Below are positions 15,808 to 24,412 of a stretch of DNA of 64,000 bases, in pieces. Within the stretch, counting starts at the first letter, position 1. Each line of letters opens with the position of its first letter. A program made the position numbers and the translations under genes. The notes under the pieces were generated by a model. It saw only the letters and a list, made by a program, of their open reading frames with translations. It ran no database searches and was not told where the DNA came from. The DNA lies in the NCBI GenBank assembly GCA_041393395.1, contig JAWKKG010000002.1:1054001-1118000 (forward strand). The letters are read 5' to 3'. The stretch is from JAGQIB01 sp041393395 (GTDB lineage: Bacteria > ARS69).

Positions 15808-17046
15808 ATGTTCCGCCGTCTCCCGCTCGCCGGCGTCCTGCTGGCGTTTCCCGTCCTGACTTGGGCCGCCGTTCCTTCCACGATCCCGTTCCAGTCCCGT
15901 CTCGTCGACGCCGAAGGCGCCCCGGTGGCCGCGGGGACCGCGGTCCAGTTCTCGATCTTCGGCGTCGCTGCCGGAGGCACCGCGGTGTGGGGGCCCGAGA
16001 CCCACACCGTCACGCCGGTCAACGGCGTCGTCAGCGTGTTCCTCGGGGACGGCGACACGCCGGATCCGATCGACCCGAGCGTGTTCGCCGGCGGCGATCG
16101 TTTCCTCGAGATCTCGATCGGCGGGGAGACACTGACCCCCCGTATCCGCATGAGCTCCGCCGGCTACGCGTTCCGCGCGGAATCGGTGTCGGCCGGCTCG
16201 ATCGACGGCACCGCCCTCGCGAACAACGCGGTCACCGGGGCCAAGATCCAGGACGGTTCGATCACCGCCGCGGACCTCGGCATCAACTCCGTGACGTCGA
16301 CCCAGATCGTCGCGGGCTCCGTGGACAGTTCCGAGCTCGCGAACAACGCGGTGACGCTCGCGAAGGTCGCCTCGAACGCGGTCGACGGTTCGCGGATCGT
16401 CGATGGCTCGGTCGCCAATGCCGATCTCGCGAACGCGGCCGTGACCGGCGCGAAGATCGCGAGCGGAACGATCACGTCGACGAACATGGGCGCGAACTCC
16501 GTCACGGCGGCCGCGATCGCCGCGAACGCGGTGGGCAGCAGCGAGCTGGCCTCGAACGCCGTCAGCGCCGGCAACATCACGGACGAACCAGGCGCCGCGT
16601 TCGCCTTCAACAACACGGACGTGAACCTCACGCTCGGCGTGGCGACGTCGGTGGAGAGCCGGGTGATCAACGCGCCCACGGCCGGATTCGTGATCGCGAT
16701 CGGCAGCGCCGCGATCTCCACGAGTCAGATCCCGTTCATCAACAACGAATTCTTCGTCTCCGTGAACACGTCGGTCGCGAACAACGACGACAACATGGTG
16801 CGCTGGTTCCTGCCGGGTATCGCCAGCGCGGGCATCTTCCGGAACTCGCTCACCGCGGTCAGCGTGACGGCCGTGAGCGCCGGCTCGACGACGTTCCACA
16901 CCGTGGTCGAGATGGACGAGGGAACGTCGGCGACCGTGCTCGACGCGAACCTCGCCCTGATCTTCGTGCCCACGGCCTACGGCACCGTGAGCGCCGCTCT
17001 GCCCGGTCTCGAAGACGCCACCGCCGACGATCTCGCGCAGCGCTAG
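15808..17046 (+). CDS. Secreted protein with thirteen 10-residue repeats
   Basis: 412 residues, with AGGAGG just upstream of ATG 15808. The signal peptide is RRLPLAGVLLAFPVLTWA. An N-terminal beta-domain (about 24-130) begins with VPSTIPFQSRLVDAEGAPV, a pattern common in secreted proteins that carry tail-fibre-like repeats. Residues about 131-260 are thirteen consecutive decapeptides with no insertions, of pattern [SA][VI]xxxx[ILV]xx[NG] (SVDSSELANN, AVTGAKIASG). This predicts a regular beta-solenoid or fibrous trimer. A beta-rich domain of about 150 residues closes the protein. No enzymatic motif is seen. The next secreted-protein gene starts 18 bases later and is probably its partner. Confidence 0.8.
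   Translation: MFRRLPLAGVLLAFPVLTWAAVPSTIPFQSRLVDAEGAPVAAGTAVQFSIFGVAAGGTAVWGPETHTVTPVNGVVSVFLGDGDTPDPIDPSVFAGGDRFLEISIGGETLTPRIRMSSAGYAFRAESVSAGSIDGTALANNAVTGAKIQDGSITAADLGINSVTSTQIVAGSVDSSELANNAVTLAKVASNAVDGSRIVDGSVANADLANAAVTGAKIASGTITSTNMGANSVTAAAIAANAVGSSELASNAVSAGNITDEPGAAFAFNNTDVNLTLGVATSVESRVINAPTAGFVIAIGSAAISTSQIPFINNEFFVSVNTSVANNDDNMVRWFLPGIASAGIFRNSLTAVSVTAVSAGSTTFHTVVEMDEGTSATVLDANLALIFVPTAYGTVSAALPGLEDATADDLAQR
16198..16587 (+). repeat. Thirteen in-frame 30-bp coding repeats
   Basis: The thirteen 10-codon units begin with SIDGTALANN and end with AVSAGNITDE. Conservation is at the protein level (small/beta-branched residue at positions 1-2, aliphatic at 7, Asn or Gly at 10), while DNA identity is moderate. 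This points to old duplication kept for structure rather than a recent expansion. Confidence 0.8.
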
Positions 17047-17064
17047 CCGAAGGGAGATTCCGAA

Positions 17065-18909
17065 ATGACTCACCTTCGCTCTCTCTCGATCCTCGTCGCG
17101 GCCGGGGTCGTGTCCCTCGCCGCGCGGGGAGACGCGCAGGAGACCTTCGCGGTCGGCGGCGGCGCCGCCTCGTCGAGCGGGTTCTCGGCGGAAGTGACGC
17201 TCGGAGATCCGTTCGCCGGAAGCGCGAGCTCCGCCGGCTTCGCCGCCTCGGCCGGCTTCCGTGCCTCGCTGCCCACGAACGCGCCGTTCGGAGTGTTGCC
17301 GCCGGTCTCGGCGGTGGCCGGCGCGGACCTGCCCGTGACCGCGCTGCTTCAGGACGACGTTCTCGTCGTGTCCGCTTCACTGTTCTACCAGCCCGGCGGC
17401 GCGTCCGCGTTCACGGAGGTCCCGATGACGCTGACCGACGCGGGCACCGGGGAGTGGTCGGCCACGATTCCGGCCGCGGACCTCGACGTCCGGGGCGTGC
17501 GTTACTTCGTGACCGCTTCCGACGGCGTCAACGTGGCGAACATCCCCACCACCGCTCCGGTCTCCGGCCTCGAGTCGATCCCGGTGCGGGTGGCGAACCA
17601 TCCGACCTTCGACCTCGCCGCGGTGACCTACGCGCTGGCCGGTGTGCCGCTCACACCGGACGACGCGAGCCCGCTCGCGGTCTTCGACGAGCTCGGTGGA
17701 TTCGACGACGAGGTGTGGCGCTACGGCACGTTCGACCCCGCCTCGGGGGCGTACCGCGAGGGTGGTGCGGCGCGGCCGGCAGCTCCGGGGCAGGGCTTCT
17801 GGGTGATCGCGGCGAATGCTGCGACCATCGACGTGAGCGGCGTGTCCGCCGACCTCGGCGAGAACTTCGTGATCACGCTGCAGCCCGGATTCAACCAGAT
17901 CGCGAATCCGTTCGCGTTCCCGGTGGCGGTCGACGACTTCGTGATCGATCCGCAGACCACGCCGAGCTTCATTGGCTGGAACGGAGTGGCCTACGTGAAC
18001 GACATCCAGGTGCTCGCGCCGGCGACCGGCTACTGGGTGTTCCACGGGGGCTCGACGTCGGCCACGCTCGAGATTCCGCCGGTCGGGGCCGGGGCGCTGC
18101 AGAGAAGCCGCGTCGTGGTTCCGGCGGCCCTGCCGGCGGACGAACCCGAGGCCTGGGCCTACGCGGTGCGGGCCATCGCGGGGGATCGACGCGACGACGA
18201 CAACCGGTTCGGCGTGCGCGCCGAGGCAACGTCGGACCGCGACGCGTTCGATCTTCCCCATGCGCCGCGCCCGCCCGCGGGCTACGCGCTCGTTTCCCTC
18301 CCGACCGAGGACGGCCCCGCGCTCCGGACCGACTGGCGCGCGCATTCCGACGACGGCGCGACCTGGCAGCTGCGCTTCGAGACGGATCGGGTCGGAGAGA
18401 ACTGGCGAGTGGAACTCGCGCGCGAAGGGGATCTGCCGGACGGGTGGCGGCTCCTGGCGTGGCCGGAGAACGGCGGCACGCCGATCGAGCTGACGGAGGG
18501 TGGCGAGCTGACCGGCGTCGCCACCTCCACCCGGACGGTCCGGACGTGGACCCTGGCCGCGGGGACCCCGGAGTTCCTCGGTCAGGTCGAGGACGACGTA
18601 CGCGACACGATCGTGGCCGGGATCTCCGAACTCGCGTTCGGTCGCGCGTTCCCGAATCCGAGCCGGGGGGGAGAGGGCACGTCGTTCGAGTTCCGCGTGC
18701 CGCGCCCGACCACGGCCCGCGTGGCGATCTTCGACGTGACCGGCCGTCTCGTCTCCACGGTCCTGGACGGCCGCATCGAGCCCGGCATCCACACGCTGCG
18801 GTGGAACGGTCGGGACGCGCGCGGCTCCCGGGTCGCGTCGGGGGTCTACTTCGTTCAAGTGCGCGTCGGGGACTGGGCGCGACGGGGCAAGGTCGTGGTC
18901 CTGGACTGA
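17065..18909 (+). CDS. Secreted protein with FlgD-like C-terminal domain
   Basis: 614 residues. The signal peptide is MTHLRSLSILVAAGVVSLAARGDA. The N-terminal Gly/Ala/Ser-rich stretch (SSSGFSAEVTLGDPFAGSASSAGF) is followed by Ig-like modules, then a region with AAVTYALAGVPLTPDD, and TGYWVFHGG, as in FCB exported proteins. The last 85 residues form a FlgD Ig-like domain (FGRAFPNPSRGGEGTSFEF, FDVTGRLVSTV, RWNGRDARGSRVASGVYFVQV), matching the tail of the beta-helix protein at 7852. It is probably surface-delivered; the role is unknown. It is co-oriented and 18 bases after the decapeptide-repeat gene. Confidence 0.82.
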   Translation: MTHLRSLSILVAAGVVSLAARGDAQETFAVGGGAASSSGFSAEVTLGDPFAGSASSAGFAASAGFRASLPTNAPFGVLPPVSAVAGADLPVTALLQDDVLVVSASLFYQPGGASAFTEVPMTLTDAGTGEWSATIPAADLDVRGVRYFVTASDGVNVANIPTTAPVSGLESIPVRVANHPTFDLAAVTYALAGVPLTPDDASPLAVFDELGGFDDEVWRYGTFDPASGAYREGGAARPAAPGQGFWVIAANAATIDVSGVSADLGENFVITLQPGFNQIANPFAFPVAVDDFVIDPQTTPSFIGWNGVAYVNDIQVLAPATGYWVFHGGSTSATLEIPPVGAGALQRSRVVVPAALPADEPEAWAYAVRAIAGDRRDDDNRFGVRAEATSDRDAFDLPHAPRPPAGYALVSLPTEDGPALRTDWRAHSDDGATWQLRFETDRVGENWRVELAREGDLPDGWRLLAWPENGGTPIELTEGGELTGVATSTRTVRTWTLAAGTPEFLGQVEDDVRDTIVAGISELAFGRAFPNPSRGGEGTSFEFRVPRPTTARVAIFDVTGRLVSTVLDGRIEPGIHTLRWNGRDARGSRVASGVYFVQVRVGDWARRGKVVVLD

Positions 18910-18951
18910 CGCGGCGCGGAGAACCGCCGGACGGGGAGACGCCGGTGGTGC

Positions 18952-18980
18952 GGCGGGTCGGGCTTCGCGCCCGGCCCGCC
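18952..18980. terminator. 12-bp hairpin between convergent genes
   Basis: GGCGGGTCGGGC and GCCCGGCCCGCC pair over 12 bp (one T-G wobble) around the 5-base loop TTCGC. The hairpin sits 43 bases after the stop of the FlgD-tail protein and 28 bases before the stop of the convergent AtoE gene. It is a likely bidirectional terminator. Confidence 0.65.
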
Positions 18981-19007
18981 ATCTCGTTTCCCCGAACGCC
19001 CCGAACG

Positions 19008-20408
19008 TCAGATCGGCAGGAACGTCACGCAGGTCGCGAAGATGACGCCGGACCAGAGGAGCGCCACGAACGTGTAGCCCATGATGTCGCGCGCCTGCAG
19101 CCGGACGCCGGCGGCGATCACGGGAAAGAATGCGAGCGTCCAGAACGGCTGGATCATGTTCGTCCAGGCGTCGCCGTACGCGACCGCCATCGACACGCGC
19201 GCCACGAAACCCTCGAGCTGTTCCGGAGGCAAAGTGGCGCCGAGCGAGCGGGCCGCCTCCACCAGGCTCGGTCCCACCACCGCCCATTCGCCGCCGCCCG
19301 ACGGAATGAACAGGTTCACGACTCCGCCGATCAGGAACGCGAGCGCCGGCAACGTCGCGGCGGAGGCGCCCGCGGCGAGCGCGGTCGCGATCGCGGACCC
19401 GAGACCGGTGTGCTGCAGGATCCCCATGATCCCGGCGTAGAACGGGAACTGGAGCACGATGCCCGACACGTTGCCGCAGGCGCGCTGCATCGCCACGACG
19501 TATCGGGCCGGGGTTCCGTGCGCGAGCAGTCCGAGCATGAGGAAGAGGACGTTCATCACGTTCAGGTTCACGTCGAAGCCGTTCGCCCGGAAGTGCCGCG
19601 CGAGCCACCAGATGCCGGCCGCGGAAATGAGCCACTGGATCACGCGACTGTGATTGAGTGCGTCCGAAAGGTTGCGCATCGGGAGTCGGAGTCCGCGCGC
19701 CTCCTCCTCCACGGAGATCTCCCGTTCGCCGGCCCTCTCCCGGCGAAGGTCCTTCATCTCGCGCACCGCGTCGCCGTGCGGACGCATGAGCACCATCAGG
19801 ATCGGCAGCGTGAGCACGAGGACCGCGTTGCACACCAGGTTGAGAGGGCTCGCGATGGTCCGGGCCACGGGGATCGTGGCCGTGAGCACGCCGGACGTGA
19901 TGAGGAAGTTGTCGGGCGTGTTCAGCACGAGCGGAATCGATCCGGACAGCCCTCCGTGCCAGGTCAGGAACGAGACGTACACGCAGGCGGCGAGGAGTCG
20001 ATAGTCCACGCCGCGCACGCGCACGGCGAGCTCGCGCGCCATCACGGCCGTCAGCACGATCCAGCCCCACGAAACGAGTGAGAAGAGACAGCCCACTCCG
20101 GTGACGAGCACGTAGACGAGCACCGGGGATCGCACGCGGGAAACGAGAACGTCGATCACCCGCGCCGCCGGCGGGGAGATCGCGATCGCATAGCCCGTCG
20201 CGAGGATCAGCACCATCTGCATCCCGAACGCGAGGAGCGACCAGAAGCCCTTCTGCCACGCGTCGAGGACGCCGACCGGCGTGATGTCGTCCACGACCAC
20301 GAGCGCCAGCGCGCCGGCGATGAACGTCAGCAGCAGGGCGAAGACGAACGAGTCGGGGATCCAGCGCCGGAACCGGTCCGCGAAGAATGCGCCCGCCGCC
20401 GCGATCAC
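19008..20408 (-). CDS. Short-chain fatty acid permease, AtoE family
   Basis: 466 residues, an integral inner-membrane protein with about twelve hydrophobic segments. It opens with the family pattern FADRFRRWIPDSFVFALLLTFIAG, and continues with YVSFLTWHGGLSGSIPL and GGVVNLFIPSGGGEWAVVGP, which are diagnostic of AtoE (TIGR00366/DUF-type short-chain fatty acid transporters). Known members import C4-C6 acids such as acetoacetate or butyrate. Its start overlaps the stop of the Rieske oxygenase gene by 4 bases, so the two are translationally coupled, which suggests that transport and oxygenation concern the same or a related substrate. Confidence 0.9.
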   Translation of the reverse strand: MIAAAGAFFADRFRRWIPDSFVFALLLTFIAGALALVVVDDITPVGVLDAWQKGFWSLLAFGMQMVLILATGYAIAISPPAARVIDVLVSRVRSPVLVYVLVTGVGCLFSLVSWGWIVLTAVMARELAVRVRGVDYRLLAACVYVSFLTWHGGLSGSIPLVLNTPDNFLITSGVLTATIPVARTIASPLNLVCNAVLVLTLPILMVLMRPHGDAVREMKDLRRERAGEREISVEEEARGLRLPMRNLSDALNHSRVIQWLISAAGIWWLARHFRANGFDVNLNVMNVLFLMLGLLAHGTPARYVVAMQRACGNVSGIVLQFPFYAGIMGILQHTGLGSAIATALAAGASAATLPALAFLIGGVVNLFIPSGGGEWAVVGPSLVEAARSLGATLPPEQLEGFVARVSMAVAYGDAWTNMIQPFWTLAFFPVIAAGVRLQARDIMGYTFVALLWSGVIFATCVTFLPI

Positions 20409-21523
20409 GCGCCGTCTCCCTTCATGATCCGGAGATACTCCCGATCCCAGGCGGCGATCATGCTCTCCAGGTTCGAGTACGGGCCGGGCACGTAGCGGCG
20501 GGAAGAGACTCCGCGCTGCGAGCGCTCACAGACTTCCCAGTCCTGGAGGTTCGTCACGTTCCAGAACTCGATCGCGTCGTTCGGATCGAAACCGGGAGTG
20601 GCGGCGGCATCGGGGTGGAACAGCCACTGGCACACCACGCCGGTGCGGTCCACGTCCTGCGGTTCGAGGCGGTGGATCATCACGTAGTCCGGATGGAGGC
20701 TCAGCAGGAGATTCGGGAGAACGGTGTAGTAGTACACGAGGTCGCCGCGCGTGTCGGCGATGCCCGGGAGCGGCGGGGCGCAGCGCGCGCCCGACATCGT
20801 CATGCTGCCGTCCGATCGGGTGAGCTCCATCGGCCCCCCGAGAAACGGGCCCTCCTCCAGATCGTTCGCGGCTCCGCGGTACGGGGTGAGTCGATCCAGG
20901 TGTGGGTGCAGCGTGGGGCAGTGGTAGCACTCCGAGTAGTTCTGGAACACGAGTTTCCAGTTCGCGGCCACGTCGTAGCGGATCTCGTGGACGGGGCGGA
21001 GCTCATCCAGTCGCCATGGTCCGAACTTCCCGAGGAGCGGGGCGAACTCCTCCGCGAAGGGCGCGGGCGCCTCGGCGAAGTTCAGCATCACGCAACCCTC
21101 CCACTCCGTGACCGCCACGGAATGGAGGGGCCATTCGCTCCGCGAGAAGGCGGCCACGTCGGCCATGTTCGGTGCGCCGATCAGCTCCCCACGGAGCGAG
21201 TACGTCCAGGCGTGGTACGGACATCGGATCGCGCGACCGACGTCGGTCACCCCCGCGTCACAGAGGCGGGTGCCCCGGTGGCGGCACTGATTGTGGAAGG
21301 CGTGCAGCCCGAAGTCCGCGTCGCGAACCACGATCGCGCTCTCGGAGCCCACGTCGCAGGTCAGGCAGCGGCCGGGAGCATCGAGATCGGACGACCGGCC
21401 CGCGTACCGCCAGCGTCCGAGGAAGATCCGCTCCATCTCGAGGTCGAAGACGTCGCGGGAAGTGTACCAGCGTCGCGCCAGGGCTCGGTGTCCCCGAGCG
21501 TCGCGGGGAGGAGTGGCCGGCAT
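20405..21523 (-). CDS. Rieske non-heme iron oxygenase, alpha subunit (quaternary-amine oxygenase type)
   Basis: 372 residues. The Rieske [2Fe-2S] motif is C80-x-H82 and C101-x2-H104 (CRHRG, CPYHAW). The mononuclear iron site is E198-x2-H201-x4-H206 (SECYHCPTLH). The bridging residue is Glu, as in carnitine oxygenase CntA and glycine-betaine demethylase-like proteins, where most ring hydroxylases have Asp. No reductase or beta subunit is adjacent, so electrons must come from elsewhere. The substrate is unknown: a trimethylammonium compound is suggested by the Glu, while the coupled AtoE permease suggests a short carboxylate. Carnitine- or betaine-like molecules would satisfy both (inference). 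Confidence 0.87.
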   Translation of the reverse strand: MPATPPRDARGHRALARRWYTSRDVFDLEMERIFLGRWRYAGRSSDLDAPGRCLTCDVGSESAIVVRDADFGLHAFHNQCRHRGTRLCDAGVTDVGRAIRCPYHAWTYSLRGELIGAPNMADVAAFSRSEWPLHSVAVTEWEGCVMLNFAEAPAPFAEEFAPLLGKFGPWRLDELRPVHEIRYDVAANWKLVFQNYSECYHCPTLHPHLDRLTPYRGAANDLEEGPFLGGPMELTRSDGSMTMSGARCAPPLPGIADTRGDLVYYYTVLPNLLLSLHPDYVMIHRLEPQDVDRTGVVCQWLFHPDAAATPGFDPNDAIEFWNVTNLQDWEVCERSQRGVSSRRYVPGPYSNLESMIAAWDREYLRIMKGDGA

Positions 21524-21551
21524 TCTCCCTCCGCACGAACGGGGTGCACGG

Positions 21552-22139
21552 TCATTCGTGATAGTACGACTTCACCCGACCCCACGTCTCGGTCTCGACC
21601 GGCTGGATCACGTCGAGCGTGAGGATCCCGGCCAGCATCGGCGCGCGCGGACAGAACGGAATCTCGAGCACGAGATCCGGGAGATCCTCGCCGGCCAGAC
21701 TCTGCACGCCGTTGAGCGGCTGGAACGCGATCGTGCGCACCGAGCTCTGAACACGGAACTGCGTCGCCTGCGGCGGCAGGTCCCGGTTGCTCTCGAGCCA
21801 AAGGTAGATCCGGTGGTCCGGAGGGATCGGTCCCGTGTTCGCGAGCGGATCGTCGTCCCGCAGGCTCAACGTCCACCGGTACGCGCGGCACGGCTCGTTG
21901 CCGCACCACGGGTCCTCCTGGCACGGAGTGCCGGTCTCCGAGATGCCGATCCACGCGTTGTCGTGCATCTTCGCCGAGATGCCGTCGCAATCCAGCGACG
22001 CGTTCAGGTCCGCGCCCTGCGTCGGCTCGAAGCAGACGTCGAGGGCGAGGGCCCACCCCGGCAGGAGGGCCAGAGAGACGGCGGCGATCACGAGAACGTG
22101 CGAACGTTCGGACGCCCGACGGCGCGAAGGAGTGAGCAT
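21552..22139 (-). CDS. Secreted protein with C-terminal WGRVK tag
   Basis: 195 residues. The signal peptide is SHVLVIAAVSLALLPGWALA, with cleavage before LDVCFEP; GGAGAG lies upstream of the start. The core pattern IYLWLES, then FQPLNGV, then PFCPRAPMLAG aligns with LYLWLDC, FTPMNGV and GCPSGPFLLG of the protein at 36286, so the two are paralogues. The last residues, ETWGRVKSYYHE, match a tag also found on the proteins at 22353 and 36286. I recognise no named family. The gene is divergent from 22353. Confidence 0.75.
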   Translation of the reverse strand: MLTPSRRRASERSHVLVIAAVSLALLPGWALALDVCFEPTQGADLNASLDCDGISAKMHDNAWIGISETGTPCQEDPWCGNEPCRAYRWTLSLRDDDPLANTGPIPPDHRIYLWLESNRDLPPQATQFRVQSSVRTIAFQPLNGVQSLAGEDLPDLVLEIPFCPRAPMLAGILTLDVIQPVETETWGRVKSYYHE

Positions 22140-22319
22140 GGCGACTCTCCGATCTCGGGGCAGTTCGGGGAATCTCAGCCGGGCCGCGGAGGGGAAGAGG
22201 CCCGGAGGCGCCCCGAGGGTCGCGCGGCGTCCCCGTGCCCGTCAAGAAGTCGCCGAGGAAAGCGCCCGAGCGTTCGGGAAGGGAGATCTCGCGCAACTCC
22301 GGCCGCCGCCCATTCCGTT

Positions 22320-22344
22320 CTCCGGGCGACCTTTCGACCCGGAG
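22320..22344 (+). promoter_or_regulatory. Hairpin covering the ribosome-binding site of the 22353 gene
   Basis: CTCCGGG (22320-22326) and CCCGGAG (22338-22344) form a perfect 7-bp stem with an 11-base loop. The GGAG of the right arm is the Shine-Dalgarno for ATG 22353 (GGAGAAG). The stem could hide the site and make translation conditional. Confidence 0.35.
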
Positions 22345-22352
22345 AAGCCGTC

Positions 22353-23309
22353 ATGCTGCGCCTCGTACCGCTCGTGTGCTCCGCCGCGATCCTCGCCTGC
22401 CTGCCGGGCGGCCAAGCCGCCGCTCAGATCGCCACCATGGACCCGGAGTCGCTCCTGCTGGCGGCGGAGCAGTGCATCCGGGTCACGGATCAGGCGTCCT
22501 TCGACCTTCCCGTGGTACTGGATGCGCCGTCCGGTGGGGGCTCGGTGTCGTACTACAGCACGATCGGTCCCCTGGAGGGCACGCTCGCGCTGCCGGCCGG
22601 CGTGACGGGTGGGTCGATCCCGCAGACCTTTCCCGACGCAACGCTTCCGGACCTCGGCTATGGAGTCTCCGGACGCGTCGCCACCGCGTACCTCACGGGT
22701 GGCGGCGGAACGGTCTCCGTCGGCTTCCCCGGATCGGTCACCACGGGCTGGTTCGAACTCTCTCCCGGACGGGGCCTCGGATACTGCTACCTGCAGGCGA
22801 TCTGCGTGATCACGGCGGCGGTCGTCCCGGGCTACCCGTTCGGCGACTGTCTGCTGGGGCGCGGTGGGACCGGAGTGCTCGACACGTTCCGCCGCTACCG
22901 CGACGAGGTCCTCGCGATCACGCCGGTGGGGCAGTTCTACACGGGCCAGTACGAGACGTTCTCGTTCGACATGGCGCAGACGGTACTCGCGCATCCCACC
23001 CTGCTCGTCCGCACGCTGCGCACGCTCCTGGACTGGCAGTTGCCGATCGACCTGCTGCTGAACGGGTCGGGTTCCTCGGTGACCGTCTCGACGTCCATGC
23101 AAGACGGCCTCCTCGACGTCCTCGACACGATGGAGCAGGTCGGCAGCCCGGCGCTGGCGCAGGCGATCGCTTTCGAGCGCTCCCGGCTGCAGCTGGACAC
23201 GCTCGCCGGCAAGACCCTGACCGAGTTCCAGACCCAGGTGGAGTCTCTCGGCGGCACGTCGGCCGTGGAGTCCGTCTCCTGGGGCCGACTCAAGGCCGAC
23301 TACCGCTGA
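22353..23309 (+). CDS. Secreted protein with C-terminal WGRLK tag
   Basis: 318 residues from ATG 22353. The signal peptide is LRLVPLVCSAAILACLPGGQAAAQ. The central region has Gly-rich beta-strand segments and one disulfide-capable cluster (YCYLQAICVITAAVVPGYPFGDC). A helical C-terminal half includes YRDEVLAITPVGQFYTGQYETF. The protein ends VSWGRLKADYR, the same short tag as its divergent neighbour, although the cores are unrelated. No family is recognised. Confidence 0.75.
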   Translation: MLRLVPLVCSAAILACLPGGQAAAQIATMDPESLLLAAEQCIRVTDQASFDLPVVLDAPSGGGSVSYYSTIGPLEGTLALPAGVTGGSIPQTFPDATLPDLGYGVSGRVATAYLTGGGGTVSVGFPGSVTTGWFELSPGRGLGYCYLQAICVITAAVVPGYPFGDCLLGRGGTGVLDTFRRYRDEVLAITPVGQFYTGQYETFSFDMAQTVLAHPTLLVRTLRTLLDWQLPIDLLLNGSGSSVTVSTSMQDGLLDVLDTMEQVGSPALAQAIAFERSRLQLDTLAGKTLTEFQTQVESLGGTSAVESVSWGRLKADYR

Positions 23310-23315
23310 GGCCCG

Positions 23316-23332
23316 CCCCGGCCGGCCCGGGG
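23316..23332 (+). terminator. GC-rich hairpin after the 22353 gene
   Basis: CCCCGG and CCGGGG form a 6-bp stem with a 5-base loop, starting 7 bases after the stop codon. A second weak stem (CGGGGTC/GGCCCCG) is at 23403-23421. There is no T-tract. Confidence 0.4.
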
Positions 23333-23455
23333 AGCACTCGTCCGGAGCGCCGCATCGGGCGGCGTGGGAGAAGACGCGTCGACCCGAGCTCGGGCGGCCG
23401 GCCGGGGTCCGAGAGGCCCCGCGCCGGCCCGCTCGTCCGTCCGCCCGGCATCCGC

Positions 23456-23461
23456 TATACT
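23456..23461 (+). promoter_or_regulatory. Possible -10 box upstream of glyQ
   Basis: TATACT lies 51 bases before the glyQ start and is one of few AT-rich hexamers in this gap. No good -35 is visible 16-19 bases upstream, so the call is weak. Confidence 0.3.
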
Positions 23462-23512
23462 CCTTCGTTCGCCCGTCGGGCCACGCCGCGGGCCAACGCT
23501 CGGAGTCCTCCC

Positions 23513-24412
23513 ATGCTGACCCTGCAGGAGATCATTCTCCGCCTCGAGCGCTTCTGGGAGCGCCAGGGGTGCGTGCTCGCGCAGCCGGTGAACACCGAGG
23601 TCGGCGCCGGCACCTTCAACCCGAACACGTTCCTGCGTTCGCTCGGGCCGAAGCCCTGGCGCGTGGCCTACGTCGAGCCGAGCCGACGCCCCAAGGACGG
23701 TCGCTACGGCGAGAATCCGAACCGCGTGCAGGAGTTCCACCAGTACCAGGTCATCCTCAAGCCGTCGCCCGACGACGTGCTCGACGTGTACCTCGACAGC
23801 CTGCGGGACCTCGGGATCGCGCTCGAGAAGCACGACGTGCGCTTCGTGGAAGACGACTGGGAGTCGCCCACGCTGGGCGCCGCCGGACTCGGCTGGGAAG
23901 TCTGGCTCGACGGGATGGAGATCACGCAGTTCACGTACTTCCAGCAGGTGGGCGGCATCGAGCTCGAGCCGATCTCCGTGGAGCTCACGTACGGGCTCGA
24001 GCGCATCGCGATGTACGTGCAGGGCGTGGATCACATCCGGGACATCCGCTGGAACGAGAGCTACACGCTCGGCGACGTGAAGCTCGAGTTCGAGCGCGAC
24101 TTCTCGCGCTACAACTTCGAGGCGGCGGACACGGAACTGCACTTCCGACTGTTCAACGACTACGAGCGCGAGGCGAAACGCCTGCTCGAGGCGGGCCTGC
24201 TGTACCCCGGCTACGACGCGGTGCTGAAGTGCTCCCACAACTTCAACCTCCTGGAGGCGCGCGGCGCGATCAGCGTGACCGAACGCGCGTCGTACATCGC
24301 CCGCGTGCGCGCGATGGCGGTGCGGGCGGCGAAGCTCGCGCTCGCGCGCGCGAAGGAAGCGGAGGAGGAAACGACGGCCGAGGACTCCGTGCCGGCGGGG
24401 GAGGGCGCATGA
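23513..24412 (+). CDS. glyQ: Glycine--tRNA ligase alpha subunit
   Basis: 299 residues. This is the catalytic subunit of the bacterial alpha2beta2 glycyl-tRNA synthetase. It matches GlyQ from the first residues: LTLQEIILRLERFWERQGCVLAQPVNTEVGAGTFNPNTFLR, followed by WRVAYVEPSRRP, YGENPNR, QYQVILKPSP and MEITQFTYFQQVGG. Length is normal. Its stop overlaps the start of a small acetyltransferase-like gene (ATGA), which separates it from glyS. Confidence 0.97.
   Translation: MLTLQEIILRLERFWERQGCVLAQPVNTEVGAGTFNPNTFLRSLGPKPWRVAYVEPSRRPKDGRYGENPNRVQEFHQYQVILKPSPDDVLDVYLDSLRDLGIALEKHDVRFVEDDWESPTLGAAGLGWEVWLDGMEITQFTYFQQVGGIELEPISVELTYGLERIAMYVQGVDHIRDIRWNESYTLGDVKLEFERDFSRYNFEAADTELHFRLFNDYEREAKRLLEAGLLYPGYDAVLKCSHNFNLLEARGAISVTERASYIARVRAMAVRAAKLALARAKEAEEETTAEDSVPAGEGA

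Noticed and set aside
15051..20081. A 1676-codon open frame on the plus strand
   Set aside because: It crosses the two secreted-protein genes in another phase and the antisense of AtoE. Its product is Arg/Gly-rich low-complexity, typical of stop-free phases in high-GC DNA.
17377..20259. A 960-codon open frame on the minus strand
   Set aside because: It is a shadow of the AtoE gene in another frame and of the FlgD-tailed gene on the other strand; composition is Arg/Asp/Gly-rich with no domain.
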